Assembly (NCBI GenBank): GCA_963540965.1
Contig: CAUTSA010000006.1
Coordinates: forward strand, 1 to 39,439
Source: Nanosyncoccus sp963540965
GTDB taxonomy: Bacteria > Patescibacteriota > Saccharimonadia > Saccharimonadales > Saccharimonadaceae
DNA: 39,439 bases
Direction of reading: 5' to 3'
Shown here: one piece after another, positions 8,648 to 16,883 of the stretch
Position numbering within the stretch: position 1 is the first letter of the stretch
Layout: each line of letters begins with the position of its first letter
Notes under the pieces: model-generated
What the model was told of the DNA's origin: nothing
Databases searched by the model: none
The model's input: the letters and a program-made list of their open reading frames with translations, nothing else
Position numbers and translations under genes: made by a program

Positions 8648-9404
8648 CGTTAAGGTCTCCACCTAATAACGTCATGACATTGATAATTTTGTCAAAGAAT
8701 TCCTTTCGTGAATTCTTACCACGATTAATTTCATTAAAAATCTTGCCATCTTTGATAAAAATCACCCTAGAAGAATAGCTTGCCGTGAAAGCGTCGTGGG
8801 TGACCATCAGGATAGTGGCACCGAGCTCTTGATTTAAGTAATCAAAACGTTCAAGTAGCATTCTAGAGGATTTTGAATCGAGTGCACCAGTTGGCTCATC
8901 AGCTAGAACTAGTTTTGGATCAGTAATAATGGCGCGGGCTGATGCTACACGCTGTTTTTGTCCACCAGAGAGTTGATACGGATATTTTTGCAAGATATTC
9001 TGAATATCCAAATCGGTGGCAACTTTTTTAACACGCGGTTCAATATCAGCGGCTTTAATATTTTGAATAGAAAGAGCAAGCGCAATATTCTCGTAGGCTG
9101 TAAGGTTATCAAGCAGATTAAAATCCTGAAAAATAAATCCTAGCTCTTCCCTTCGAAAGCGATTGAGTGCGTTCCCCTTGAGTTTCGTAATATCGGTACC
9201 TGCTACATAAATATGTCCAAAGGTGACTTTGTCAATGGTGGAGATAAGGTTCAAAAGTGTGGTCTTACCAGAACCACTTGCACCCATAATAGCTACAAAT
9301 TCACCACTATCCACCTCAAAAGAAATATTATCAACCGCCTTCGTGATGCTTGAACGGTTCCCGTAATACTTCTCGATTTTCTCAATTTTTAGTAATTCTT
9401 TCAT
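8637..9404 (-). CDS. Bce/Vra-type ABC transporter ATP-binding protein (module 1)
   Basis: ATPase partner of permease1 (BceA/MacB-type). Walker A GASGSGKTTL, Q-loop FIFQDFNLLDN, signature LSGGQKQR, Walker B LVLADEPTGALD and switch histidine VTHDAF are all intact. The open frame extends to a TTG at 9440, but I choose the ATG at 9404 (MKELLKIEKIEKYYG). It is preceded by GGAAAGGA at proper distance and matches the family start, giving 255 aa. It follows the kinase gene by ~50 nt. A 9-bp inverted repeat in that gap lies just before its SD. Confidence 0.94.
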   Translation of the reverse strand: MKELLKIEKIEKYYGNRSSITKAVDNISFEVDSGEFVAIMGASGSGKTTLLNLISTIDKVTFGHIYVAGTDITKLKGNALNRFRREELGFIFQDFNLLDNLTAYENIALALSIQNIKAADIEPRVKKVATDLDIQNILQKYPYQLSGGQKQRVASARAIITDPKLVLADEPTGALDSKSSRMLLERFDYLNQELGATILMVTHDAFTASYSSRVIFIKDGKIFNEINRGKNSRKEFFDKIINVMTLLGGDLNDAL

Positions 9405-9415
9405 TTTTTCCTTTC

Positions 9416-9434
9416 CAACAAGAAGTTCTTGTTG
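9416..9434. promoter_or_regulatory. 9-bp perfect inverted repeat upstream of ATPase1
   Basis: CAACAAGAA and TTCTTGTTG flank a single central base (9425) between the kinase stop and the ATPase1 ribosome binding site. It may be an operator for the adjacent response regulator, or an mRNA hairpin that affects ATPase1 translation. A TATAAA-like box lies just upstream on the minus strand. Confidence 0.5.
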
Positions 9435-9456
9435 TCTCAAGTTTATAGAATTTCGA

Positions 9457-10542
9457 TTATTCTGTCGTGCTTTTAATATTACAGTTTCTTACATTTTTGT
9501 AATAATCATTTTTGGCAAAAACTATCATAATATCCGTATATTGATATTCAGTCGAGCTGATTGAAATTCGATGTCCTAATTTGTCAATCAACTTTTTAAC
9601 GATATACAACCCCATGCCAGTACTCTTACTACCACTAGTGTCTGCCATGAGATTTATTTTAGTCTTATCAAAATCATAGGGACGACCGTTTTGTCCAGTG
9701 AAAGCCTTTTGAAAGACGCGAGATTGATCAGACGTTGGAATACCAATACCATTATCATATACATGTAGAACAAGTGATCTTGAGGTTTCCTCGCTATAAA
9801 CCTTAATTTGAGGCGATTTCTTTTTGCGGTATTTTATACTGTTGGCGATGATTTGATTTAAGATAAACTCCAACCACTTTGGGTCGGTTTCAATTATTTT
9901 ATCTACATTCTCAACCTGAAAGTCAATTCTACTGTTTATAAGGGCACTCTGATTTTTAAGAGCAACACGTTTAATAATCTCCGAAAGGCTGGATTCTGAA
10001 ATTTGGTAATCTTTTTCTACGTGCTCAGATCTGACTAGATACAAAATCTGATTAACATAGTCGTCCAGTCGATCTATTTCCGAAAGAAGTAATTGGTTAT
10101 TTTTATATTTTGTTTGAGTGAGGTTTAACCGAAGAGCAGAGATAGGCAATTTTATCTCGTGGACCCAAAGCTCAAGGTATTCTTTAAAATCTTCAAATTT
10201 GATTTTATATTGATTAATTTGGTCAATCATATAACGATTGAGTTCGGAGATCTCCTGATGAAGGAGTTTTTCCTCGTTGGTTATCGGGTCGATTAGTTCA
10301 TGCACCAAGATCTTTTGATCGAGAGCATCAATTCCTTGATGAATTTTTTTATAAAAACTCGCTTTTCTAAAATAAGCATGAAGAAAGCAAATAATGAAAG
10401 TAGAGAGATTAATGAAAATAATAAAGATATTGAATTCAAGAGAGGTTGAAAATACACAAAGAAGATACTCGGTTAGAATAATTGCAAGAAGATTAGCTAG
10501 AAGAATATTCAGATTATCCGCGATGTATTCCCTAAATTTCAT
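9457..10542 (-). CDS. Intramembrane-sensing (BceS-type) sensor histidine kinase
   Basis: 361 aa. Two N-terminal transmembrane helices (about residues 12-33 and 38-57) are joined by a very short loop, so there is almost no extracellular sensor domain. That is the hallmark of kinases that sense through a partner Bce transporter. The phosphoacceptor motif is WVHEIKLPISA (His128). The N box (NQIIANSIKY), G1 (DNGIGIP) and G2 (STGMGLYIV) are intact. It starts 2 nt after the response-regulator stop, so co-translation is likely. By family precedent it responds to peptide antibiotic flux through the flanking transporters. Confidence 0.93.
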   Translation of the reverse strand: MKFREYIADNLNILLANLLAIILTEYLLCVFSTSLEFNIFIIFINLSTFIICFLHAYFRKASFYKKIHQGIDALDQKILVHELIDPITNEEKLLHQEISELNRYMIDQINQYKIKFEDFKEYLELWVHEIKLPISALRLNLTQTKYKNNQLLLSEIDRLDDYVNQILYLVRSEHVEKDYQISESSLSEIIKRVALKNQSALINSRIDFQVENVDKIIETDPKWLEFILNQIIANSIKYRKKKSPQIKVYSEETSRSLVLHVYDNGIGIPTSDQSRVFQKAFTGQNGRPYDFDKTKINLMADTSGSKSTGMGLYIVKKLIDKLGHRISISSTEYQYTDIMIVFAKNDYYKNVRNCNIKSTTE

Positions 10543-10544
10543 AG

Positions 10545-11219
10545 CTATTTGGCAAGGATGTAGCCTAGACCCTTTCTAGTTTCAATGGTTGATGTTTCGC
10601 CTAACTTCTCTAGCTTGTCACGAAGTCTACTAATATTGACTGTAAGTGCATTATCGTTAATATATTCACAGTTATCCCAAAGCTCTGTCATTAGCTCATT
10701 ACGTGAAACGATGCGTTCTTGATTATACAAAAGAATACGAAAGATTAGGAGCTCATTTTTCGTAAGTTCAATAGCTTTACTGTTGCTTTTTGTCGAAGAG
10801 ATGGTACCTTTCTTAAAATCGATTTGTAGATTTCGATAAGTTTTAATTTCTGAAGCAAGGTTGGATCGTCTTAAAATTGCCGCAATACGGAGCAATAAAA
10901 TTGTAGGATTGTAGGGTTTAGCAATAAAATCATCCGCACCATAACTAATAGCAAGCGCTTCATCCATTTCGGTATTACGACTAGTGACCATAATGACTGG
11001 TGTATTAAGAACTTTTCTAATTTCACGCACAAAATCACGACCATTAATACCTGGTAAATTAATATCCAGCAGAATAAGGTCTGGCAAAAGTTCTTGAATC
11101 TTTTCCACCGAGATATTGTTCATATCCAAAACCAAAGGCACGTAATTTGAGGTAAGTAAAAGCTCCGAAAGTCCTTCCCTGATACCTTTATCATCCTCAA
11201 TAATTAAAATTTTAAACAT
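10545..11219 (-). CDS. OmpR-family response regulator (BceR-type)
   Basis: 224 aa. An N-terminal receiver domain (EDD at 8-10, phospho-acceptor Asp52 in LLDINLPG, Lys in IAKPY) is followed by a C-terminal winged-helix DNA-binding domain (ELTKNELLIFRILL, NALTVNISRLRDKL, TRKGLGYIL). It is cognate to the adjacent kinase. Its ATG overlaps the TAA that closes the degraded uvrB-like frame just upstream (TAATG). The SD-like GGAAGAG lies within that remnant. It probably activates the flanking transporters. Confidence 0.95.
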   Translation of the reverse strand: MFKILIIEDDKGIREGLSELLLTSNYVPLVLDMNNISVEKIQELLPDLILLDINLPGINGRDFVREIRKVLNTPVIMVTSRNTEMDEALAISYGADDFIAKPYNPTILLLRIAAILRRSNLASEIKTYRNLQIDFKKGTISSTKSNSKAIELTKNELLIFRILLYNQERIVSRNELMTELWDNCEYINDNALTVNISRLRDKLEKLGETSTIETRKGLGYILAK

Positions 11220-11335
11220 TAGCTCTTCCTTTTTTCTTCTTCGTCTCGGATTTTTTCTATCATATCACGAATTTCTGCCGCTTTTTATACTCAAGATTAG
11301 CCGCAGCTAACTGTATTTGCTCTGACATTATTGAT
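11220..11335 (-). pseudogene. Degraded copy of the uvrB 3' end (UVR motif)
   Basis: The minus strand reads MSEQIQLAAANLEY, then a one-base deletion shifts the frame, after which AAEIRDMIEKIRDEEE follows to a TAA at 11219-11221. The intact uvrB C-terminus reads LSEQMQLAAANLEY and AAEIRDMIQQIKDAEE (nucleotide match 14422-14489). Identity stays high over ~70 bp, so this is a real duplicate and not chance. Its left end joins directly to sequence shared with the 3' flank of permease1 (TTATTGATA...GTATTA). Its stop overlaps the response-regulator start. Likely the scar of a tandem duplication. Confidence 0.88.
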
Positions 11336-11342
11336 AACCGTA

Positions 11343-13535
11343 TTAGTCTCGACGTAATTGCTTTTCAGAGATAATACGTTTGCTACTGAGGTAAGTTAAG
11401 AGGAAGTAGCCGCCATAAATCAGAATGAGCATGGAAGCGGTGATTGGGATTGAAGCGAGTAATCCACCGGAACCGAATACTTCAATGATACTGGAGGCAA
11501 ATTTAATACCGAAGACAGAATGGAGAATACCAACAAGAAGCGGGAAGACGAAGAAGATGGCGATTTGAATAAAGAGAGCACGATTTAGCATTTTATTACT
11601 GGCACCGAGTCTTCGCAGGGCAGCGTACTTTTCAATATTATCAGATGACTCAGAAAGTTGTTTGAGGGCAAGAATTGCGGCAGAAGAAATCAAGAAGATA
11701 ATACCAAGATAAAAACCGACAAAGGTAGCGATGGCCTGCAGGCCAATTGAGGAAGTATAAATAAGGATTTTAGTCATATAACTAAAGGAGACACCGCTTG
11801 GACGCTGATCCTCTGCTTTGCTATTCTGTTTAGTTTTTGGCGCCGTCTCGTCTGCAGAACTATGGATCTCAATAGATAAATTACCAAGATCATAGATTCT
11901 ACGTATGTCATTATCGATTTGTTGAGCAGTATGATCTGCACTAGTATTGTAGTTTACTAATAACACACGGCTACCAATGGTCTGTCCGGAAGCGATTTTA
12001 TCCGGCACAATTAGAATACCGGTATTAGATTTCATACCAGATGAAGTCACAAAACCTTCGACGTGTTTTTTTGCGGCTGGACTTAGAGTCTGTCCTCGAT
12101 AATTAATCTGAAAACCTGATGATAACGACTTATCAATCGAATCACTCATAGGTTTATAGTCTGCAAGCATTTGATATTGATTGTCAGCCAGAGAGATTTC
12201 TTCGCGATGGTAGAGTTTTGCTATTTTATTATAATCAGAAACACGAAGTATGGGCACTGCAGTTTTTGACATAAACTCACCCACTAAACCAGTGAGATAC
12301 TCAGCCTGGAGAGCTTGCTTAAAAGTAAGGGTATGGTCAGCATAGACATTAACTTCAAGATACTCCTTAATACTTTTTGCAATATCCTCATCTTTCTCTA
12401 CTAATTTTTGATAGATAGACTTTTGCATGTACTTTTGTGACTCTTTAACCTGTGAATTCCAGTCTTGGCTACTACTGTCAACCGAAGGTCCATAGCCTGG
12501 ACCATTTGGGCCAAAGACGGCATTGTAATCGGTAAGCTCAATGAAGGCATCAACTGGAGTATTATAGGCTAACTCTTTTTTCATAGATTCGTTAATTGAA
12601 AAACAGAGTGAAAGAATACTGATAGTCAAAAAGAGAAGAAGACTAATTAGGGACATGGAAACTACAGCGGTATTAATCTTACTGGAGACTTGACGAAAGA
12701 TAAAAGAATTAAGGCCACGATAATAGAATCTTTTACTCCTGGTGAGGATCTCCATGATTAAACCCGAAAATGACCAGAAAAGCAAAAAAGTCGTAATCAC
12801 ACCAATTGCAACTGGCCAGAGAAGATTATTTATACGGTCCATCATTGAAACCTTATCATTAGTAACCCACCAGTAGGCATAGCTTAGACCAAAACTAGCA
12901 AGAACAAAAACAATAGCACGGAGTAGCGGGTTCTTTAGGAATGCCTTCTCAGATTTCTTACTACCATGGAGAAGATCAATAATCTTAAGACGACCAACGA
13001 TTATCGTATTAAATACGATGACAACGAGATAAATGAGACCAAAATAGAGAATAGTATCAAAGAAAGCTTTTTCGGAAAATACGAACTGAAATTTACTCAT
13101 ATCTGCTTCAAACAAGCGTCCGATGAGAATACTGATCAGCTGCGAAGCACCGATACCGACGAGAAGACCAACGGCGAGTGAAATAATGCCGACCATCAGA
13201 GTTTCAAAGAAAAGGAGACGTGAAATTTTACGTTTACTCATTCCTAAGGTTAGATAAATGGCAAATTCTTTGTTGCGACGCTTGATTAAGAAACGCGAAG
13301 CATAGATAATCAAGGCGCCAAGAATAGCTACGACGAGAATACTCATGCCAGAAAGGATTTTACTAAGTAGCTCGACGATCAACTTCTTAGCGTTATTAAG
13401 TTCGAGGACCGCTGCTTGAGATCCAACTGAATTAAAGACATAAAAGAGAGTAACGCCGAGTACTAACGTGAAGAAATAAATCGCATAATCCTTGATGCTA
13501 CGCGTGATATTTCGAAACGAAAGTTTAAATAACAT
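11343..13535 (-). CDS. Bce/Vra-type ABC transporter permease (module 2)
   Basis: Paralogue of permease1 with the same layout: an FtsX-like N-terminal half (LIIYASRFLIKRRNKEFAIY, LTLGMSKRKISRLL), a large extracytoplasmic domain and an identical C-terminus (LSSKRIISEKQLRRD). The extracytoplasmic domain is the most divergent part. It includes a Gly/Pro/Ser-rich stretch (FGPNGPGYGPSVDSSSQDW) and a Lys/Ser-rich segment absent from permease1, which suggests different peptide specificity. I choose the ATG at 13535 (MLFKLSFRN) over the TTG at 13553, matching the paralogue. It overlaps the ATPase2 end by 11 nt. Role inferred: peptide antibiotic removal or sensing. Confidence 0.92.
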   Translation of the reverse strand: MLFKLSFRNITRSIKDYAIYFFTLVLGVTLFYVFNSVGSQAAVLELNNAKKLIVELLSKILSGMSILVVAILGALIIYASRFLIKRRNKEFAIYLTLGMSKRKISRLLFFETLMVGIISLAVGLLVGIGASQLISILIGRLFEADMSKFQFVFSEKAFFDTILYFGLIYLVVIVFNTIIVGRLKIIDLLHGSKKSEKAFLKNPLLRAIVFVLASFGLSYAYWWVTNDKVSMMDRINNLLWPVAIGVITTFLLFWSFSGLIMEILTRSKRFYYRGLNSFIFRQVSSKINTAVVSMSLISLLLFLTISILSLCFSINESMKKELAYNTPVDAFIELTDYNAVFGPNGPGYGPSVDSSSQDWNSQVKESQKYMQKSIYQKLVEKDEDIAKSIKEYLEVNVYADHTLTFKQALQAEYLTGLVGEFMSKTAVPILRVSDYNKIAKLYHREEISLADNQYQMLADYKPMSDSIDKSLSSGFQINYRGQTLSPAAKKHVEGFVTSSGMKSNTGILIVPDKIASGQTIGSRVLLVNYNTSADHTAQQIDNDIRRIYDLGNLSIEIHSSADETAPKTKQNSKAEDQRPSGVSFSYMTKILIYTSSIGLQAIATFVGFYLGIIFLISSAAILALKQLSESSDNIEKYAALRRLGASNKMLNRALFIQIAIFFVFPLLVGILHSVFGIKFASSIIEVFGSGGLLASIPITASMLILIYGGYFLLTYLSSKRIISEKQLRRD

Positions 13536-14301
13536 CAGAGTCGCCTCCACCAAGTGTGGCCATTACATGAATAATTTCGTCAAAGAACTCTTTGCGTGTT
13601 TTGTTGTCACGATGAATTTCGTTAAAGATTTTACCGTCTTTGATAAAGATAATACGTGAAGCAAAGCTAGCCGAGAAGGCATCGTGGGTTACCATAATAA
13701 TGGTTGCTTCAAGTTCCTGATTAAGGTAATCGAAACGTTCGAGTAATAACTTTGAAGATTTTGAGTCAAGTGCACCAGTTGGCTCGTCGGCTAGGACTAA
13801 TTTTGGATTGGTGACAATGGCACGAGCAGAAGCGACGCGCTGTTTCTGGCCACCAGAAAGCTGATATGGAAACTTGTCGAGGATTTTTTCAATATCAAGA
13901 TTCTTAGCAACCGCTTTTACACGCTCATCAATTTCTTTTGCTTTGACATTCTGGATTGAGAGTGCAAGAGCAATGTTTTCATAGGCGGTTAGGTTATCTA
14001 GTAGATTGAAATCCTGAAAGATAAATCCGAGAGATTCACGCCTAAAGGCATTGAGCTTCTCGCCTTTTAGTTTTGTAATATCAGTATCATCGACCAGGAT
14101 CTTTCCTTCAGTCGGACGATCAATCGTTGAGATTAAATTTAAGGTAGTACTCTTACCAGACCCAGAGGCACCCATAATAGCAAGAAACTCACCCTTTTTG
14201 ACTTTAAAAGATAGATTATCGACAGCCTTCGTGAGGCTGGCTCCCTTACCAAAAGTCTTCGTGACTTTTTCAACGGCAAGAATAGTTTCTGCTTTTGTCA
14301 T
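13525..14301 (-). CDS. Bce/Vra-type ABC transporter ATP-binding protein (module 2)
   Basis: 258-aa ATPase with Walker A GASGSGKSTT, Q-loop FIFQDFNLLDN, signature LSGGQKQR, Walker B LVLADEPTGALD and VTHDAF. It is highly similar to ATPase1. The ATG at 14301 has a near-perfect SD (AAGGAGG). This is the first gene of the six-gene run, 83 nt downstream of the uvrB stop. The gap holds a TGGTAAAAT extended -10 and an AT-rich inverted repeat over the predicted start site. No terminator is obvious between uvrB and this gene. Confidence 0.95.
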   Translation of the reverse strand: MTKAETILAVEKVTKTFGKGASLTKAVDNLSFKVKKGEFLAIMGASGSGKSTTLNLISTIDRPTEGKILVDDTDITKLKGEKLNAFRRESLGFIFQDFNLLDNLTAYENIALALSIQNVKAKEIDERVKAVAKNLDIEKILDKFPYQLSGGQKQRVASARAIVTNPKLVLADEPTGALDSKSSKLLLERFDYLNQELEATIIMVTHDAFSASFASRIIFIKDGKIFNEIHRDNKTRKEFFDEIIHVMATLGGGDSDVI

Positions 14302-14313
14302 TTACCTCCTTAG

Positions 14314-14339
14314 ATAGAAAATATATTTTTTCTATTTTA
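14314..14339 (-). promoter_or_regulatory. Promoter and overlapping inverted repeat of the ABC2-TCS-ABC1 operon
   Basis: The minus strand has TGG-TAAAAT (-10 at 14334-14339) followed by an 8-bp inverted repeat ATAGAAAA...TTTTCTAT (14314-14335) that spans the -10 edge and predicted start. It lies just upstream of the AAGGAGG of ATPase2. The operator role is inferred. Confidence 0.5.
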
Positions 14340-14384
14340 CCATAACAAATCGCTGGTAACTGTTTTTAAATATTAATCAGATTC

Positions 14385-16460
14385 TTATTTTTGGCCTTCT
14401 TCAGCATCTTTAATCTGCTGAATCATATCACGAATTTCTGCCGCTTTTTCATACTCAAGATTGGCTGCGGCTAACTGCATTTGCTCAGATAATTCTTTAA
14501 CCAGGATCTTGAATTCCGATTTTGGAACTTTTTTGAGATCTAATTTATTTTCTTTGGCCTTTTCTGGAATAATTGCACGAAGCCCCAAAGAAATTTCCTT
14601 CTTAATACTGTGTGGGGTTATATTGTGCTCGTGATTATATTTCATCTGGATATCACGACGACGATCGGTTTCGGTGATGGCCCGTTCCATACTTTCGGTA
14701 ATATTATCAGCATACATAATAACGTGGCCTTCTTCATGACGAGCCGCACGACCAATGGTTTGAATTAAAGCAGATTCAGAACGCAAGAAACCTTCTTTGT
14801 CTGCATCCAAAATAGCGACTAGTGAAACCTCTGGAAGATCAAGACCTTCACGGAGAAGATTAATACCCACCAAAACGTCATAAACACCCGTGCGCAAATC
14901 CCTTAAAATATCACCTCGCTCCAAAGTATCTATTTCGGAATGAATGTAGGCAGTTTTTATACCGTGGTCCTTAAGATGGTCCGAAAGATCCTCAGCCATA
15001 CGCTTGGTGAGAGTCGTAACAATGACGCGCTGATTTTTTTGAATGCGGGTTTCGATCTCTGCCATCAGATCATCAATTTGCCCATCCGTGGGACGAACCT
15101 CAATTTCAGGATCGAGTAGGCCGGTCGGTCGGATAACCTGCTCGGCTGGAGCAGGAGAAGCTTCTAATTCATATTTACCTGGCGTAGCCGAAACATAGAC
15201 TGCGCGATGAATATGTTTTTCAAATTCATCAAAAGTGAGTGGTCGGTTATCTAAAGCACTTGGCAGACGAAAACCATAATCAACGAGTGTGGCTTTCCTG
15301 GCATGATCACCGTTATACATTCCTCTTACTTGAGGCAGGGTCATATGTGACTCATCAACTAATAACAGAAAATCATCAGGAAAAAAATCTAGAAGTGTGG
15401 CAGGTGGCTCACCAGCCTTACGTCCGTCCAGATGTCTTGAGTAATTTTCAATTCCCTTAACGAAACCAGTTTCTTTGAGCATTTCTAGGTCATACTTTGT
15501 GCGTTGCGAAAGACGTTGCGCTTCCAGGTATTTATGTTCTGCCTCGAAATATTTTAGCCTACTGTCAAATTCAGCCTCAATCGTATCAATAGCCCGAGAG
15601 AGCTGATCACGAGGGGTTGCATAATGAGTATTTGGAAAAATGTGAACCTGTTCAGGTTTTTCAAGAACTTCAGCAGTAAGCGGATCAATAATTTTAACTG
15701 ATTCTAGGTTATCAAAATCGAACTCAAAACGATAGGCCACTTCGCCAGAGGCGGGAAAGAGATCAATAGTGTCGCCTTTAACCCGAAAATTACCACGCTC
15801 GAAGGCAAGGTCATTTCGGTGATACTGCATGGCAATGAGGTAGATAATAAAATTAGTTTGATTGAGAGAACCTGCACTCTGCGTGGCGGTATTAACAAGT
15901 GATGGCGAATGGAGACGACCGAGAGAAGCCTTAGCTAGCTCACTAAGTTCCATGATTTGCCAAATACCCTGTTTTTTGATCAAGGGGAGTGACATTTCAA
16001 CGTAGTGATCAGGAGAACCGATACCATAAATACAAGAGACTGAAGCCACAATAATAGTGTCGGGCCGAGTAAGCAGAGCGACGGTAGCAGCATGACGCAG
16101 CCGGTCAATCTCGTCGTTAATAGCCGAATCTTTCTCAATATAAGTATCAGTACTAGCAATGTAGGCTTCAGGCTGGTAGTAGTCGAAATAAGAAACAAAA
16201 TAATGTACCTCGTTTTTTGGGAAGAATTCTCTAAATTCAGAGTAGAGCTGAGCTGCTAGAGTCTTATTGTGAGCTAAGATAAGAGTTGACTTCTGGAGAT
16301 TCTGGATAATATTTGCCATAGTGAAGGTTTTACCAGAACCGGTCACGCCAAGTAGGGTCTGTTCGCGAATGCCTTTTTTAAGACCATCAGTAAGCTGCCG
16401 GATTGCAGTCGGCTGGTCACCCGTAGGGGCATATTTACTCTGTAACTCAAATGAGGGCAT
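14385..16460 (-). CDS. uvrB: Excinuclease ABC subunit B
   Basis: UvrB loads at lesions with UvrA, verifies damage with its beta-hairpin and recruits UvrC. Visible features are Walker A GVTGSGKT (residues 38-45), the beta-hairpin region YFDYYQPEAYI (91-101), DEIDRLRHAAT, the helicase motif DESH, the IGRAAR motif VI and a C-terminal UVR motif (LEYEKAAEIRD). The 691 aa include an extra ~33 residues near 165-205 compared with typical UvrB, in the domain that contacts UvrA. A TATAAT box (TGG-extended) ends 6 nt before the ATG, so the message is predicted leaderless. A broken copy of its 3' end lies at 11220-11335. Confidence 0.98.
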   Translation of the reverse strand: MPSFELQSKYAPTGDQPTAIRQLTDGLKKGIREQTLLGVTGSGKTFTMANIIQNLQKSTLILAHNKTLAAQLYSEFREFFPKNEVHYFVSYFDYYQPEAYIASTDTYIEKDSAINDEIDRLRHAATVALLTRPDTIIVASVSCIYGIGSPDHYVEMSLPLIKKQGIWQIMELSELAKASLGRLHSPSLVNTATQSAGSLNQTNFIIYLIAMQYHRNDLAFERGNFRVKGDTIDLFPASGEVAYRFEFDFDNLESVKIIDPLTAEVLEKPEQVHIFPNTHYATPRDQLSRAIDTIEAEFDSRLKYFEAEHKYLEAQRLSQRTKYDLEMLKETGFVKGIENYSRHLDGRKAGEPPATLLDFFPDDFLLLVDESHMTLPQVRGMYNGDHARKATLVDYGFRLPSALDNRPLTFDEFEKHIHRAVYVSATPGKYELEASPAPAEQVIRPTGLLDPEIEVRPTDGQIDDLMAEIETRIQKNQRVIVTTLTKRMAEDLSDHLKDHGIKTAYIHSEIDTLERGDILRDLRTGVYDVLVGINLLREGLDLPEVSLVAILDADKEGFLRSESALIQTIGRAARHEEGHVIMYADNITESMERAITETDRRRDIQMKYNHEHNITPHSIKKEISLGLRAIIPEKAKENKLDLKKVPKSEFKILVKELSEQMQLAAANLEYEKAAEIRDMIQQIKDAEEGQK

Positions 16461-16466
16461 GATTTT

Positions 16467-16472
16467 ATTATA
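16467..16472 (-). promoter_or_regulatory. Extended -10 (TGGTATAAT) for leaderless uvrB
   Basis: Perfect TATAAT with TG at the extended position, 6 nt upstream of the uvrB ATG. Confidence 0.7.
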
Positions 16473-16479
16473 CCACTAG

Positions 16480-16815
16480 TTATAGTTCGATTCTGATTCC
16501 GAGAACACCGTAATGACGCTGTTTTTCTGCTGGATAAAATTCGTTAAGAACGTTTAAGAGTTCAGTTTTAGACATTGAAGCATCTGATAGAAGTTCGATA
16601 GGAAAATCTTGAAATAGAGATGCGAAATCCTGATAGTGTAATAAGCCAGTTATTTTAGTTGAAAGTGATTCCCCTTCGGAGTTAGTAAAAACTAACGTAT
16701 CGCCAAGTTGAAGCTGCCTACGCTTTTCATCATTAAGTCGAAGCTCGATACGCTTGGTGCCGCTTTTTATGTAGTTAAAATAACGGGATTGAAGATTCAT
16801 ATTGTGTGTTGTCAT
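16480..16815 (-). CDS. ASCH-domain protein
   Basis: 111 aa. The start MNLQSRYFNYIKSGTKRIEL and the following RLNDEKRRQLQLGDTLVF match the ASCH (PUA-like) domain pattern, in which a small beta-barrel binds RNA or modified nucleosides. The end (EKQRHYGVLGIRIEL) fits the family's final strand. Some ASCH proteins are N4-acetylcytidine amidohydrolases (YqfB) or RNases, and the exact role here is unknown. TATAAT ends 6 nt before the ATG at 16815, which supports that start and a leaderless message. The gene lies 19 nt upstream of uvrB, with uvrB's own -10 in the gap. Confidence 0.85.
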   Translation of the reverse strand: MTTHNMNLQSRYFNYIKSGTKRIELRLNDEKRRQLQLGDTLVFTNSEGESLSTKITGLLHYQDFASLFQDFPIELLSDASMSKTELLNVLNEFYPAEKQRHYGVLGIRIEL

Positions 16816-16821
16816 ATTTTA

Positions 16822-16827
16822 ATTATA
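16822..16827 (-). promoter_or_regulatory. -10 box (TATAAT) for the leaderless ASCH gene
   Basis: TATAAT, 6 nt upstream of the ATG at 16815. Confidence 0.6.
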
Positions 16828-16849
16828 AGTCAAAAAATTGTTTAATCTA

Positions 16850-16877
16850 AAAATAAAACCCAGGGAAAGCCCTGGGT
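16850..16877 (-). terminator. Terminator after the 16884-17549 gene
   Basis: ACCCAGGG (16858-16865), a 4-nt loop, then CCCTGGGT (16870-16877), followed on the minus strand by a TTTTATTTTT tract. Confidence 0.9.
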
Positions 16878-16883
16878 GAATGA

